DNA of 64,000 nt. Origin: a virus. Location of the stretch: the IMG/VR virus record IMGVR_UViG_3300042806_000299, positions 1-64,000 of that record. One strand, given 5' to 3'. The notes under the pieces were generated by a model that was not told where the DNA came from, searched no databases, and worked only from the letters and a program-made list of their open reading frames with translations. This document shows positions 29,488 through 38,575 of the stretch, piece by piece; position 1 is the first letter of the stretch, and each line of letters opens with the position of its first letter. Position numbers and translations under genes: made by a program.

Positions 29488-29892
29488 ATGAATAACCAAG
29501 ATACAAAGAAAAAGCGTAAAGCATTGCCACGAATGAAAGGGCAAGTAGGAGAATCCCGTGTAAAAGTTATTGAAAAAAATTACGAGTGGGGTCTTTATGT
29601 ATACAAAAAGGCTAATGGAAAATGGTTTACAGATGGTAATGGCTCTGTTCTTAACATTGAATCAATGAAGGGTGACATTATGCAGATATCTAAACTTAAA
29701 GATGCTGCTAAATATTACGGGGATGAAGGAGATGGGACTTGCGTATTTGTTCCAGGACTAACAAGAATCTCAGAAGAAGAATACTCTGAGCAAAAACAGA
29801 GGCTATCAGAAGGATTAATTCCTTCAATGAATGATCTTGGTGCAGTTCAGGCAGCCAAAGACACTATTGCAAAATATGGAAATGACGACTAA
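29488..29892 (+). CDS. 134-residue protein upstream of portal
   Basis: Starts MNNQDTKKKRKALPRMKGQV: strongly basic first 20 residues, then a compact alpha/beta segment (WGLYVYKKANGKWFTDGNGS, ISKLKDAAKYYGD) and acidic tail. It lies just before the portal gene, its TAA overlapping the portal ATG. Not a recognisable terminase subunit. Probably a minor head or packaging-accessory protein. Confidence 0.55.
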   Translation: MNNQDTKKKRKALPRMKGQVGESRVKVIEKNYEWGLYVYKKANGKWFTDGNGSVLNIESMKGDIMQISKLKDAAKYYGDEGDGTCVFVPGLTRISEEEYSEQKQRLSEGLIPSMNDLGAVQAAKDTIAKYGNDD

Positions 29893-31502
29893 TGAGTGAA
29901 GACAAAGATTTTATTATAAGAGCAAAAACTGATAATCTTTTGCCAGAAGATGATACTTTTACAAAACAAGATCCATTTAATCAAACATGGGATATTGTTA
30001 AAGATTTACAGGGTTTAGACAATAACTTTAAAAGAAGAACTTCTAGACTAGTAAAAGCAGAAGCATCACAAACATATCTTAATAGTTCAAGAGCAGAAAG
30101 CGTTGGAATAAACGGAGCAAGATCTAAAGAAATTAATTCAGGAACTGTTTACAGAAATGCGTATGGATTATTTGATGTTATTACTCCACCATGGAATTTA
30201 TATGAACTTGCAAGTTTTTATGATACTTCGTTTGCAAACCATGCTGCAATTGATGCAAAGGTTGAAAACATTGTTGGTCTTGGTTATGAGTTTAAAATTT
30301 CAAAAAGAACTATGCTTAAGTTGGAAGCATCTGAACCAAAGACTTCTGAAAATGCAAGAAAAAGAATTGAAAGAGCAAAAATTGAAATAACTGATTGGCT
30401 TGAATCTTTAAATGATGAAGATTCTTTTACTACAACAATGGAAAAAGTTTTTACTGACCTTCAATCAACAGGAAATGGTTACCTTGAAATTGGAAGAACT
30501 ACTCGTGGAGAGATTGGTTATGTTGGTCATATTCCATCAACGACTATGAGAGTACGCAGACTTCGTGATGGCTTTGTTCAAGTAATTGCAAACAAAGTTG
30601 TTTACTTTCGTAATTTTGGAGCAAATAATTCAAACCCACTTGGAACAGATCCAAGACCAAATGAGATTATTCATTTTAAAGAATACTCTCCACTAAATAC
30701 TTTTTATGGAGTGCCAGACATAATGTCTGCAATTGGGTCATTGCATGGAGATCAACTTGCATCACAATATAATATTGATTATTTTCAAAACAAAGCAACA
30801 CCAAGATATGTTGTAACTCTTAAGGGCGCCAAGTTATCTGCAGAAGCAGAAGACAAAATGTTTAGATTTTTGCAGACAGGACTTAAAGGCCAAAACCACA
30901 GAACTCTTTATATTCCATTGCCAGGAGACTCTGACACCAACAAGGTAGAGTTTAAAATGGATCCAGTTGAAAATGGTGTGCAAGAGGCATCATTTAAAGA
31001 ATATAGAAAACAAAATCGTGACGACATTCTTGTTGCACACCAGGTACCACTTTCTAAAATTGGTGGATCTGATTCGTCTGCAATCGCTGCTGCGCTTTCT
31101 CAAGATCGTACATTCAAAGAGCAGGTTGCTAGACCAGCACAAAGAAATCTTGAAAAAATGATCAATAAGATCATAAAAGAAAAGACAGATATTCTTGAAT
31201 TTAAGTTTAATGAGTTAACCCTTACTGATGAAATTGCTCAGTCACAAATTATTGAAAGACTTGTAAAGACACAGGTTATGATGCCCAATGAGGGTAGAGA
31301 ACTTCTTGGTCTGCCACAGATAGAAGGTGGTAATGAGCCTTTTGATCCAAAGCCTCAAGATACAGCAAATGATAATGCAAATAGGGCACGAGATACTGAA
31401 AGAACTAATAACCAATCCGATGGAGTAGCCACTGTAAGTGGAAGAAATCCAAAAGGCGAAGGTAGAAAATTTGACGACATGGTCGAATTGTCCGATTTGT
31501 AA
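29892..31502 (+). CDS. Portal protein
   Basis: 536 residues, normal size for a siphophage portal. VITPPWNLYELASFYDTSFA, AAIDAKVENIVGLGYEF, STGNGYLEIGRT, FKEYSPLNTFYGVPDIMSAI, GDQLASQYNIDYFQNKATPR and VPLSKIGG form the phage portal family sequence order (clip/stem helices, DNA-facing). Dodecamer at one vertex, DNA entry and tail joint. Start overlaps the previous stop. C-terminus is Asn/Asp-rich and disordered. Confidence 0.9.
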   Translation: MSEDKDFIIRAKTDNLLPEDDTFTKQDPFNQTWDIVKDLQGLDNNFKRRTSRLVKAEASQTYLNSSRAESVGINGARSKEINSGTVYRNAYGLFDVITPPWNLYELASFYDTSFANHAAIDAKVENIVGLGYEFKISKRTMLKLEASEPKTSENARKRIERAKIEITDWLESLNDEDSFTTTMEKVFTDLQSTGNGYLEIGRTTRGEIGYVGHIPSTTMRVRRLRDGFVQVIANKVVYFRNFGANNSNPLGTDPRPNEIIHFKEYSPLNTFYGVPDIMSAIGSLHGDQLASQYNIDYFQNKATPRYVVTLKGAKLSAEAEDKMFRFLQTGLKGQNHRTLYIPLPGDSDTNKVEFKMDPVENGVQEASFKEYRKQNRDDILVAHQVPLSKIGGSDSSAIAAALSQDRTFKEQVARPAQRNLEKMINKIIKEKTDILEFKFNELTLTDEIAQSQIIERLVKTQVMMPNEGRELLGLPQIEGGNEPFDPKPQDTANDNANRARDTERTNNQSDGVATVSGRNPKGEGRKFDDMVELSDL

Positions 31503-31520
31503 TATATTACTAAAAACGGG

Positions 31521-31528
31521 TATATAAT
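31521..31528 (+). promoter_or_regulatory. Candidate promoter at the protease gene
   Basis: TATATAAT; TATAAT 31523-31528 ends 3 nt before ATG 31532. Spacing is too short for an ATG at the transcript start, so either TATATA serves as the -10 or GTG 31535 is the true start. Confidence 0.35.
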
Positions 31529-31531
31529 ATA

Positions 31532-32818
31532 ATGGTGATTAATATATCCAAAGCCCATTGGAATTCAGATGGGGACAATCTTCGTTTGTCAATGCCTTTT
31601 AGTAAGGTAGACAAAGAACGTAGAATCGTATCTGGATTTGCATCTTTAGATAATGTTGATAAACAAGATGACATTGTAACAGCAGAAGCATCAATGGAAG
31701 CGTTTGCAAAATTTCGTGGCAACATTAGAGAAATGCATCAGCCATTAGCAGTAGGCAAGATGGTAAACTTTAAAGCAGAAAAATATTTTGATCCAGAATC
31801 AAAAAAATTTTATAATGGAGTGTTTGTATCTGCATATGTTTCAAAAGGTGCCCAAGATACTTGGGAAAAAGTTCTAGATGGAACCCTTGCTGGTTTTTCT
31901 ATTGGTGGAAAAATGAACAAGTGGGACGATGGTTATGATGAAAAGTTAGACAAACAAATTAGAATTATTAAGCAATATGATTTAGTTGAGTTGAGTCTTG
32001 TAGATTCCCCAGCAAATCAGTTTGCAAACATTGTATCTGTTGAAAAGGTTGATGGAGTAAATATTATTAAAGGTGATGAAACAATTTTAGAAAATGTTTT
32101 TTATGATAAGGAATCAGGTATTGTAATGGTTTCAGAAAATGAATCAGAGGTAAGTCCGACCACTGGTGAACAAATGGCAAATATAGGTTTCGTTGAAAAA
32201 ACAGATAACGAAAAAGTAACAATGATAAAATTCTTAGTTGATAGTGCTAAAGGCATTAATACTTCTAAGATTAACAAGGAGGAAAAACCTATGACAAAAA
32301 ACACAGAAGCAGTTGCAGAAGTTATCGAAACAGAAGCAGCAGTAGAAGTAACAAAGTCAGAGGTCGCTCCAGAGGTTGATGCCATTGTTGAAACACCTAC
32401 AGAAGAAGTTGCAAAGTCTGAAGAGACTCCTGCAGTTGATGTAGTTGAAGAAACAATAGAGGTATCTAAATCAGATGAAACAACTGTTAATTCAGTTGAA
32501 GAAATCAAGAATACCCTAGAATCAGCCTTTAGCGATCTAGTTTCAAAGGTCAACTCTTTGCAGGCAGAAGTAGAAATGCTTAAGTCTTCAAAGGTAGATG
32601 TTGAAACAGCAAAACAATCATTTGAGGCAGTTGCAAAAGATATTGCAGCAGCAACAAATACATTTAACGAATTTGGTAAGCGTGTGGAACTTGTAGAGCA
32701 AGACACTGCTTTCCGAAAGTCTGGCGATCTCGGCGAGATAGTACAGAATCAGCCTGAAACGGTTGAAAAATCCCTATGGGGCGGTAGTTTCCTCAAAACA
32801 GCCGATCTATTCATTTAG
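31532..32818 (+). CDS. Prohead protease fused to a scaffold-like domain
   Basis: 428 residues. N-terminal 170 residues: HK97-type prohead protease. RLSMPFSKVDKERRIVSGFA, FRGNIREMHQPLAVGKM (His) and DGTLAGFSIGGKM (Ser) give the catalytic pair, with VELSLVDSPAN the conserved end. From about residue 250 the chain is Glu/Val/Ala/Thr-rich with repeated EVxKSEE units, then coiled coil (VSKVNSLQAEVEMLKSS), as in a scaffold. This is a known arrangement: protease and scaffold in one polypeptide, cleaved during maturation. The strong AGGAGGTGA for the capsid gene follows 12 bp downstream. Confidence 0.85.
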   Translation: MVINISKAHWNSDGDNLRLSMPFSKVDKERRIVSGFASLDNVDKQDDIVTAEASMEAFAKFRGNIREMHQPLAVGKMVNFKAEKYFDPESKKFYNGVFVSAYVSKGAQDTWEKVLDGTLAGFSIGGKMNKWDDGYDEKLDKQIRIIKQYDLVELSLVDSPANQFANIVSVEKVDGVNIIKGDETILENVFYDKESGIVMVSENESEVSPTTGEQMANIGFVEKTDNEKVTMIKFLVDSAKGINTSKINKEEKPMTKNTEAVAEVIETEAAVEVTKSEVAPEVDAIVETPTEEVAKSEETPAVDVVEETIEVSKSDETTVNSVEEIKNTLESAFSDLVSKVNSLQAEVEMLKSSKVDVETAKQSFEAVAKDIAAATNTFNEFGKRVELVEQDTAFRKSGDLGEIVQNQPETVEKSLWGGSFLKTADLFI

Positions 32819-32841
32819 AAAAAATCACAGGAGGTGACAAT

Positions 32842-33990
32842 ATGTCGGAACAAATTATAGAAAAGAACCAGCCAGGTACTTCAGGTAACCTAGGCGGAAC
32901 CACACCAGGTTTGTATCAAGGACAAGGAGCATTTGCTTCAGGTTCAGATGCAGGTTCAAACGTACCAGGTAATTATACTGATGGTGGTGTATTGGGTAAT
33001 ATCCCAACAGCACTAGCAGGATCAAACGCTGGAGCAAACGCAGTAAATCCTTCAGGTGAGGCTGGATCAGGTATCCTACGTCCAGAGCAAGCACGTCGTT
33101 TTATTGACTACGTGTGGGATGCTACCATTCTCGCCCAAGATGGCCGTCGTGTTACTATGAGAGCCAATACAATGGAACTCGAAAAGGTAAACGTTGGAGA
33201 GCGTGTAATTCGTGCAGCAGCGCAAGCAGTTGGCGACTACACAAACGCAGGTGCATCATTCTCAAAGGTTGAATTGACTACAAAGAAAATTCGTCTTGAC
33301 TGGGAAGTATCTGCAGAAGCACTAGAAGATAACATCGAAGGTGCACAATTAGAAGATCACATCGTTCGCTTGATGACAAACGCTTTCGGTAATGATATCG
33401 AAGACCTTGCAATCAACGGAACAGGTACAGGATCAGACGCATTCCTTTCAATTATGGAAGGTTTCGTAAACCGTGTTAAGACTGATGGATTTGCAAATGA
33501 AGCAGTTGTAACAGTTGCAGATAACACATGGTCAACAGACGCAATGCAGAAGATCATTCTTGCAATGCCACGTAAGTACCGTGCACTTAAGTCAAACCTT
33601 AAGTTCTACGCAGGTACAGATGCATTCCAAGGAATCATCAAGAACAACGGTACACTTGCAGACGCAGTAGCAGAAGCATTTGCTAACCGTCCAGCAGGTA
33701 CTGCTGCAAACCGTCAAGCATACCTTGATGGCGCTGGACAGACATTCGGTGGAGCACGTACAACACGTGTTCTAGGAATTGACGTTCAGGAAGTTCCATA
33801 CTACCCTGCAGGATATGTCGACTTGACATTCCCTCAGAACCGTGTATGGGGATTCCAAAGAGATATCACTGTTAACCGTGAATACAAGCCAAAGAAAGAC
33901 ACTGTAGAATATACAGTCTTCGTTCGCTTCGGTATTCAATGGGAAGAACAAGATGCTGTCTCATGGGCAGACGCTGCAGAAGATGCATAA
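32842..33990 (+). CDS. Major capsid protein
   Basis: 382 residues, HK97-fold size. Perfect AGGAGGTGA site for very high translation. N-terminal 75 residues are Gly/Ala/Asn-rich (GNLGGTTPGLYQGQGAFASG), probably removed by the protease. ILRPEQARRFIDYVWDATIL, TMELEKVNVGERVIRAAAQA, TTKKIRLDWEVSAEALEDN and the Ile-rich C-terminal part fit the HK97-like family. Codon use here is the most G/C-rich of the window, consistent with high expression. Followed by a strong terminator. Confidence 0.9.
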   Translation: MSEQIIEKNQPGTSGNLGGTTPGLYQGQGAFASGSDAGSNVPGNYTDGGVLGNIPTALAGSNAGANAVNPSGEAGSGILRPEQARRFIDYVWDATILAQDGRRVTMRANTMELEKVNVGERVIRAAAQAVGDYTNAGASFSKVELTTKKIRLDWEVSAEALEDNIEGAQLEDHIVRLMTNAFGNDIEDLAINGTGTGSDAFLSIMEGFVNRVKTDGFANEAVVTVADNTWSTDAMQKIILAMPRKYRALKSNLKFYAGTDAFQGIIKNNGTLADAVAEAFANRPAGTAANRQAYLDGAGQTFGGARTTRVLGIDVQEVPYYPAGYVDLTFPQNRVWGFQRDITVNREYKPKKDTVEYTVFVRFGIQWEEQDAVSWADAAEDA

Positions 33991-34011
33991 TCTGTAAACA
34001 GTAAAAATTAG

Positions 34012-34051
34012 GGGGAGTAGGAGTTAACGCTCTTACTCCCCTTTATTACTT
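34012..34051 (+). terminator. Terminator after the major capsid gene
   Basis: 12-bp stem GGGGAGTAGGAG with CTCTTACTCCCC (one G-T), 6-nt loop, then TTTATTACTT. One of the strongest hairpins in the window; it would dampen read-through into neck genes. Confidence 0.9.
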
Positions 34052-34055
34052 ATAA

Positions 34056-34064
34056 TGATATAAT
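34056..34064 (+). promoter_or_regulatory. Promoter of the neck module
   Basis: TGATATAAT right after the terminator; AAGGAGG follows as the ribosome-binding site of ATG 34082. Confidence 0.65.
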
Positions 34065-34081
34065 ACTAACAAGGAGGAATT

Positions 34082-34513
34082 ATGGAAAACATTAATGAAA
34101 ATCCAATTGTAGAAGAAACAATATATGAAGCACCAGTTTTTGAAACACCAGTTGTTGAAGAGCCAGTTGCAGAACCTATTGTAGAAACTCCAATTGCAGA
34201 AGAAGTTCAAGCAGTAGTTGAGGCACCTGCATATGAGGCACCTGAAGAAGTTCAGGCACTTGGCGCAGTAGAAGAGGGAGTTATTGGAGCAACAACAGCA
34301 CCAAAGGCATCCCCAAAAAAGAAGAGTGCAAAGGCTACTGAAGTTAAAGAAAAAGTAGCAATTTACTCAACAAAAAATGTTACATGGTCAGAAGTAGGCA
34401 AGGTTTACCGTGGCTATAATATAGTTGAAAAAAATGCAGCAGAAAAATGGCTTACTCGTTCACACATTCGCATAGCAACCCCAGAAGAGGTCGCTAAGGA
34501 ATTCGGGAAGTAA
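34082..34513 (+). CDS. Acidic-linker head protein
   Basis: 143 residues. First 60 are Glu/Pro/Val-rich repeats (VFETPVVEEPVAEPIVETP), then a Lys stretch (ASPKKKSAKATEVKEK), and a compact 45-residue C-terminal domain VAIYSTKNVTWSEVGKVYRG ... HIRIATPEEVAKEF. The C-terminal domain type is seen in actinophage head operons right after the capsid gene. Likely head decoration or head-tail joining. AAGGAGG site. Confidence 0.6.
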   Translation: MENINENPIVEETIYEAPVFETPVVEEPVAEPIVETPIAEEVQAVVEAPAYEAPEEVQALGAVEEGVIGATTAPKASPKKKSAKATEVKEKVAIYSTKNVTWSEVGKVYRGYNIVEKNAAEKWLTRSHIRIATPEEVAKEFGK

Positions 34514-34516
34514 TTC

Positions 34517-35434
34517 ATGGAAATATTGAGAGTTCCGCCATATGAAACAATTGCAGTAAACTTTGTTGTACCATCAGGGTATAACGATGTAGACATCTAT
34601 GCAAGAGTTACAGATATGGCGGATCTTTCAGTACAAGATATAGAGTTTTTAGATTCATCTACAGGAGATAATTTAGAAATTTCTCTTCCTGGAAAATATG
34701 ACAATAATTATAGAGTAGAACTTTTTAAAATTGTTAGCAATACAGAAGTTTTAATCTACGAAGAGTTTTATGAACTAATTAGGCCATACGTAGATCCAAA
34801 TACATTAGGAACAACTGCATCTGAAATTGCTGAATACACAAAATTAGAATTAGTTGCAAGATCAATAATTGACACATTTGTACCAGAAGGATTTTATAAT
34901 AAAAAAGTAACAGTAGTTGGAACTGGAAATGGTTCAGATTACTTCCCACTATGGGAAAAAGTTTACAGAGTGTTTAAAGTATATGAGAATAACGAACTAG
35001 TTTATGACAGATCGACTCCAGATACAAATAAATATGAGTATGTAATTACAGCAGATAAAACTGCAATTCAAAAAATTTATGCTGGACAAATGAACAGATA
35101 CGAATCAACTGCCCCAAACCTTCCAATAGGAAGAGGAGATCTTGGATACTATGGATATGAGGGTGTTGGCTTTCCTCAAGGATACGACTACACATTTGTT
35201 GTTGACTATGGGTATATTACAGTTCCAGCAGACATTGAGTATGCACAAAAACTTTTAATAGAAGACTTAAAGTGTGGAAAGTTAGATTACTACAAAAGAT
35301 ATGTAACGGCCTACAACACTGATCAATTTAAAATTCAGTTTGACAAAACAATGTTTGACGGTACTGGCAATTTCTTGGTAGATAAAATACTAGAAAAATA
35401 TGTTAAGACCATTGTAAAGCCAGGGATAATTTAA
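34517..35434 (+). CDS. Head-tail connector/adaptor protein
   Basis: 305 residues, ATG 4 nt after the previous stop. N-terminal beta sandwich (RVPPYETIAVNFVVPSGYND), then around residue 110 a helical adaptor type segment (EYTKLELVARSIIDTFVP). C-terminal DIEYAQKLLIEDLKCGKLDY is typical for head-tail connector proteins after the capsid gene. Next genes overlap by one base (TAATG), as usual in neck operons. Confidence 0.65.
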   Translation: MEILRVPPYETIAVNFVVPSGYNDVDIYARVTDMADLSVQDIEFLDSSTGDNLEISLPGKYDNNYRVELFKIVSNTEVLIYEEFYELIRPYVDPNTLGTTASEIAEYTKLELVARSIIDTFVPEGFYNKKVTVVGTGNGSDYFPLWEKVYRVFKVYENNELVYDRSTPDTNKYEYVITADKTAIQKIYAGQMNRYESTAPNLPIGRGDLGYYGYEGVGFPQGYDYTFVVDYGYITVPADIEYAQKLLIEDLKCGKLDYYKRYVTAYNTDQFKIQFDKTMFDGTGNFLVDKILEKYVKTIVKPGII

Positions 35435-35880
35435 TGATATGCGAAGAGCCAGATTTTATATTTCCAATGCAAGCGGACATTTATTATCCAAATGTTGAGC
35501 AAGGCACATATGGAAATGTTAAAAAAACATGGATTTTAGATAAAACTATTGCTGCTAATTTTAATGCTGCAGGAACAGCAGGGAATGAAGAAGTAAAGCC
35601 AAATGTAAATATTACACAAAAAACAACTCTTATTGGTAGAGTAAAAACAGACATAAGAATTTCAAGTTTAGATGCTCCTCATTCAATAACTAACATTATT
35701 TTAACAAACGTTCGTGATAAAAATTGTAATTATATTTATACAGAAACAGCAGGACCACGAGCAGGAAAATCTACAATCTTTGAAATTGCAACACAAGAAC
35801 CATTTGTAGGACCCTTCGGTGGCATTGAGTATTACAATTTAGTAGTACGTAGATCTGAAAATCAGGCGGTAGATGTATGA
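35434..35880 (+). CDS. 148-residue neck protein (head closure type)
   Basis: MICEEPDFIFPMQADIYYPN: short N-terminus then strands in the order of head-tail stopper proteins (ADIYYPNVEQGTYGNVKKTW, TTLIGRVKTDIRISS, TIFEIATQEPFVGPFGGIEY, NLVVRRSENQ). Placed between the adaptor and the tail-completion genes, the normal position of the head closure protein. Start and stop overlap with both neighbours. Confidence 0.65.
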   Translation: MICEEPDFIFPMQADIYYPNVEQGTYGNVKKTWILDKTIAANFNAAGTAGNEEVKPNVNITQKTTLIGRVKTDIRISSLDAPHSITNIILTNVRDKNCNYIYTETAGPRAGKSTIFEIATQEPFVGPFGGIEYYNLVVRRSENQAVDV

Positions 35881-36548
35881 GAGTAAAATTTGACGACAAG
35901 GCATTTATTAAAGACATGGACAATATTATTAAATATTCTTATGGATTTCTTGAAGGAGTTCAAACAGGTAAGCGCAAACTTTATGAAAGACTTGGACCAG
36001 AAATTGTAGAACTTGCTTCACAGTATGTTGATGTAAATGCAAGAGTAACACCAGAACTGCTTCACCATATATATGAATGGGGTAAGTCAGGAAGTCCAAA
36101 AGCAAGATTGTTTGACATAGATTACAAAATAAACAATCTTGGAATAACATTTAGTACAGCATTAAAACAGTCATCTTCTATTAAAGATGGATCTAATGTG
36201 CCATTTTATGATAAAGCAACAATAATGGAAAAGGGTGTTTCTGTAACTATTCTTCCTAAAAAGGCTAATGCACTTAGGTTTGAAATAAATGGTGAAGAGT
36301 TTTATTCTAAAGATGGTGTCGTAGTTGATAGTCCTGGAGGACAGACTAAGGGCCAGTTTGAAAAAGTTATAGATGAGTTTTTTGGAATATATTTTAAGCA
36401 ATCATTTTTAAGATCAAGTGGATTACAAGATCACTTTAAAAAACCACAAGTGTTTAAGAAAAATATTAAAGCGGGTAAAAGAGGTGGAAGAAGTCTTGGC
36501 AGAAAAATCGGTCATGACTGGGTAGCAAATGCAGGGGCTGTATCATAA
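35877..36548 (+). CDS. 223-residue neck/tail-completion protein
   Basis: Start overlaps the previous stop (ATGA). MRVKFDDKAFIKDMDNIIKY then KYSYGFLEGVQTGKRKLYER helix, EYASQYVDVNARV-like segment (ELASQYVDVNARVTPELLHH) and a basic C-terminus (GKRGGRSLGRKIGHDWVANA). Position fits HK97 gp10-like/tail completion; families differ in sequence, so assignment rests mostly on order. Confidence 0.55.
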   Translation: MRVKFDDKAFIKDMDNIIKYSYGFLEGVQTGKRKLYERLGPEIVELASQYVDVNARVTPELLHHIYEWGKSGSPKARLFDIDYKINNLGITFSTALKQSSSIKDGSNVPFYDKATIMEKGVSVTILPKKANALRFEINGEEFYSKDGVVVDSPGGQTKGQFEKVIDEFFGIYFKQSFLRSSGLQDHFKKPQVFKKNIKAGKRGGRSLGRKIGHDWVANAGAVS

Positions 36549-37090
36549 TGGCAGAATCAACATCAACATTTAATACTCCAGTTTTATGGATTAATAAATA
36601 TCTTCAGGAAAAAATTATTGAATTAGCAGAAGTTCCAATGCCATTTTTTCCTTCTAGGCCAACATCTATAGACGAGTTAACCGAACAATGGATTGTAGTA
36701 AATGATGAAAGATATTCGTATGCTGGTGTTATGGCAACATGGGATAGACTTGTTCGTATGCGTAGGTCATCTTTTCCACACATAAAGCAAGAGCAACTTC
36801 TTTATTATTTTTACGCAACAGCAGAAGGTGTCACAGAGCAAATGATTCGTGTTCAAGAAGCAGTATTGCGCTTGATGGATCGTGAAGATGAAACGGCAGA
36901 AGAGATTAATAAGTGGGCAAAGTCCAAAGGTCAAATAGACGGAATGGACTGCAAGTTCTTCTTCCACAGATTTAGAGTATATCAACTTGAAGAAGTAAGA
37001 GATATTATTGACTTTGGCACAGCCCGTACCTATGGCGGTAACAAGATAATCATTGATTTTGAGTATCACCAAGACACAAGTATTGTATAA
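36548..37090 (+). CDS. 180-residue tail terminator-like protein
   Basis: Coupled to the previous stop (TAATG). MAESTSTFNTPVLWINKYLQ, then ATWDRLVRMRRSSFPHIKQE, TEQMIRVQEAVLRLMDREDE and EYHQDTSIV at the C-terminus. It sits directly before the major tail gene, the standard position of a tail terminator, which caps the growing tail tube and joins the neck. Sequence alone is not conclusive. Confidence 0.6.
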   Translation: MAESTSTFNTPVLWINKYLQEKIIELAEVPMPFFPSRPTSIDELTEQWIVVNDERYSYAGVMATWDRLVRMRRSSFPHIKQEQLLYYFYATAEGVTEQMIRVQEAVLRLMDREDETAEEINKWAKSKGQIDGMDCKFFFHRFRVYQLEEVRDIIDFGTARTYGGNKIIIDFEYHQDTSIV

Positions 37091-37096
37091 AAGGGT

Positions 37097-37104
37097 TGTA
37101 TAAT
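37097..37104 (+). promoter_or_regulatory. Promoter of the major tail gene
   Basis: TGTATAAT 54 nt before ATG 37158. It lies in the loop of a long inverted repeat (AAAGGGTTG 37090-37098 with CAAGCCCTTT 37119-37128, one bulge), so read-through RNA can fold differently from RNA started here. Confidence 0.55.
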
Positions 37105-37157
37105 TACAGATGAGGAAACAAGCCCTTTAATCTATAAAGAAAAAAGAGGTGAAATAT

Positions 37158-37775
37158 ATGGCATATACACGTGGTAGTTCAAACGATATTATCGTTGGAG
37201 CAGCAGCACTCTTCACATATGAAGAAGGCGCACTTGCAGACGCAGACATGCCAGCATACGTAACAGGCGACTCATACAAGGATACCCTTGCAGATGACGC
37301 AGACTTCCGTAATGTTGGATATACAATGAATGGTTTGGAAATTCAATTCCAACCAGATTTCGGCGAGGTAGCAGTAGACCAGGTACTTGACGTTGCTAAG
37401 TTATTTAAGCAAGGCATGCAGGTAAACCTAAATACTACATTCGCAGAATCAACACTAGAAAATCTTCTATTTTCCTTAGCAGGAAAAGGAACTGATCTAG
37501 AAATAGTTTCAACAAACCCAACCCTTAGACTTTCAGCAGGTGACATCGGAGATGTCCCAGTTGAGCGTGGTTTAGTAGCAGTTGGTCCAGGAACTGGAGA
37601 CGCTTCCATTACTGCTGAGCGTATCTATGTTGCATACCGTGCACTTTCAATTGAAAATGTTACAGTAGCAGCAAAGCGTGACGAAGCAACAATGTTCGAA
37701 GTATCATTCCGCCTTCTTCCAAATGATAACGCATCATACGGAAAGATCGTAGATCGTACTTACGTACCAGCGTAA
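37158..37775 (+). CDS. Major tail tube protein
   Basis: 205 residues from ATG 37158 (MAYTRGSSNDIIVGAAALFT) with AGAGGTG seven bases before it; a GTG at 37149 is part of this site and less likely. PDFGEVAVDQVLDVAKLFKQ, NLNTTFAESTLENLLFSLAG and EATMFEVSFRLLPNDN match the tail tube proteins of actinophages (N-terminal FTYEEG segment, beta-barrel). Polymerises to the hollow tube around the tape measure. Codon use is as biased as the capsid gene. A strong terminator follows. Confidence 0.85.
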   Translation: MAYTRGSSNDIIVGAAALFTYEEGALADADMPAYVTGDSYKDTLADDADFRNVGYTMNGLEIQFQPDFGEVAVDQVLDVAKLFKQGMQVNLNTTFAESTLENLLFSLAGKGTDLEIVSTNPTLRLSAGDIGDVPVERGLVAVGPGTGDASITAERIYVAYRALSIENVTVAAKRDEATMFEVSFRLLPNDNASYGKIVDRTYVPA

Positions 37776-37794
37776 TACAACTTAATATATGAGA

Positions 37795-37821
37795 GGCTCA
37801 ATCCTTCGGGGTTGGGCCTTT
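37795..37821 (+). terminator. Terminator after the major tail gene
   Basis: 10-bp stem GGCTCAATCC with GGGTTGGGCC closed by a TTCG tetraloop (two G-T pairs), followed by TTTCTGTTT. Confidence 0.9.
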
Positions 37822-37826
37822 CTGTT

Positions 37827-37835
37827 TGGTATACT
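37827..37835 (+). promoter_or_regulatory. Leaderless-type promoter
   Basis: TGGTATACT; the hexamer ends 6 nt before ATG 37842, just after the terminator. Confidence 0.7.
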
Positions 37836-37841
37836 ATATAA

Positions 37842-38525
37842 ATGGCTACAGAAGTATATCAGAGTGATTATTTAACTCTTATAGATGGTACAGAGTTATT
37901 TATTACACCATTAAAAATAAAATATCTAAGACAGTTTATGGTTGCTTTTGAGTATGTGAAATTAGCAAAAAATGATGATGAAGCAATTGATGCTTTAGTT
38001 GAGTGTGCCCGAATATGCATGAAACAATATTATCCAAAAATTTCATTATCAAAAGAATTAGTTGAAGACAATTTTACATTAAAAGATATTTATCACCTTT
38101 TAGATATTGCAGCAGGAATTAAGGTAAATGAAAAATCTAAAGAGCCAGTAAAAAAACAAGCAACGGATAGTGGATCAACTTGGGAAACACTAGACTTAGC
38201 AAAACTTGAGTCAGAAGCGTTTTTGCTTGGTATTTGGAAAGACTATGAAGAATTAGAAGAATCTATGTCTATGCCAGAAATAACGTCAACTCTATCTGTT
38301 AAAAGAGAGTTAGATTATGCAGAAAAAAAATTCCTTGCAGCAATGCAAGGTGTAGATCTAGATAAACAATCTGGAAAACAAGATGAGTGGGAGGCCATGA
38401 AAGCAAGGGTATATAGCAAAGGAGCAACTCAAAACCCTAATGATATACTTGCATTACAAGGACAAAACGCTGCAAATAAAGGTTTTGGAATTGGTATGGG
38501 TCTAACCTATGAAAAAATTGACTAG
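37842..38525 (+). CDS. Tail assembly chaperone, long paralog
   Basis: 227 residues. The first 100 (YLTLIDGTELFITPLKIKYL, DALVECARICMKQYYPKIS, FTLKDIYHLLDIAAGI) are paralogous to the shorter protein at 38576 (TVTLVDGTTLQVQPLKISLL, VLLDCVQIAMKQYKPEL). The C-terminal 120 residues (ESEAFLLGIWKDYEELEES ... KFLAAMQGVDLDKQSG) correspond to the T-extension of classic G/GT chaperones. They coat the tape measure before tube growth. Leaderless promoter; no ribosome-binding site. Here long and short forms are separate genes, not frameshift products. Confidence 0.75.
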   Translation: MATEVYQSDYLTLIDGTELFITPLKIKYLRQFMVAFEYVKLAKNDDEAIDALVECARICMKQYYPKISLSKELVEDNFTLKDIYHLLDIAAGIKVNEKSKEPVKKQATDSGSTWETLDLAKLESEAFLLGIWKDYEELEESMSMPEITSTLSVKRELDYAEKKFLAAMQGVDLDKQSGKQDEWEAMKARVYSKGATQNPNDILALQGQNAANKGFGIGMGLTYEKID

Positions 38526-38542
38526 TTTAATAGACTAGTTTG

Positions 38543-38551
38543 TGATATAAT
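38543..38551 (+). promoter_or_regulatory. Promoter of the short chaperone gene
   Basis: TGATATAAT; AGGGGGA lies before ATG 38576. Two ACTAGT palindromes (38521 and 38534) lie directly upstream. Confidence 0.6.
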
Positions 38552-38575
38552 AAACTAACTAAACCAGGGGGAATA

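Noticed and set aside
32101-32706. Minus-strand 201-residue frame
   Set aside because: Mirror of the Glu/Val/Thr-rich scaffold part of the protease gene; composition artefact with no start signal.
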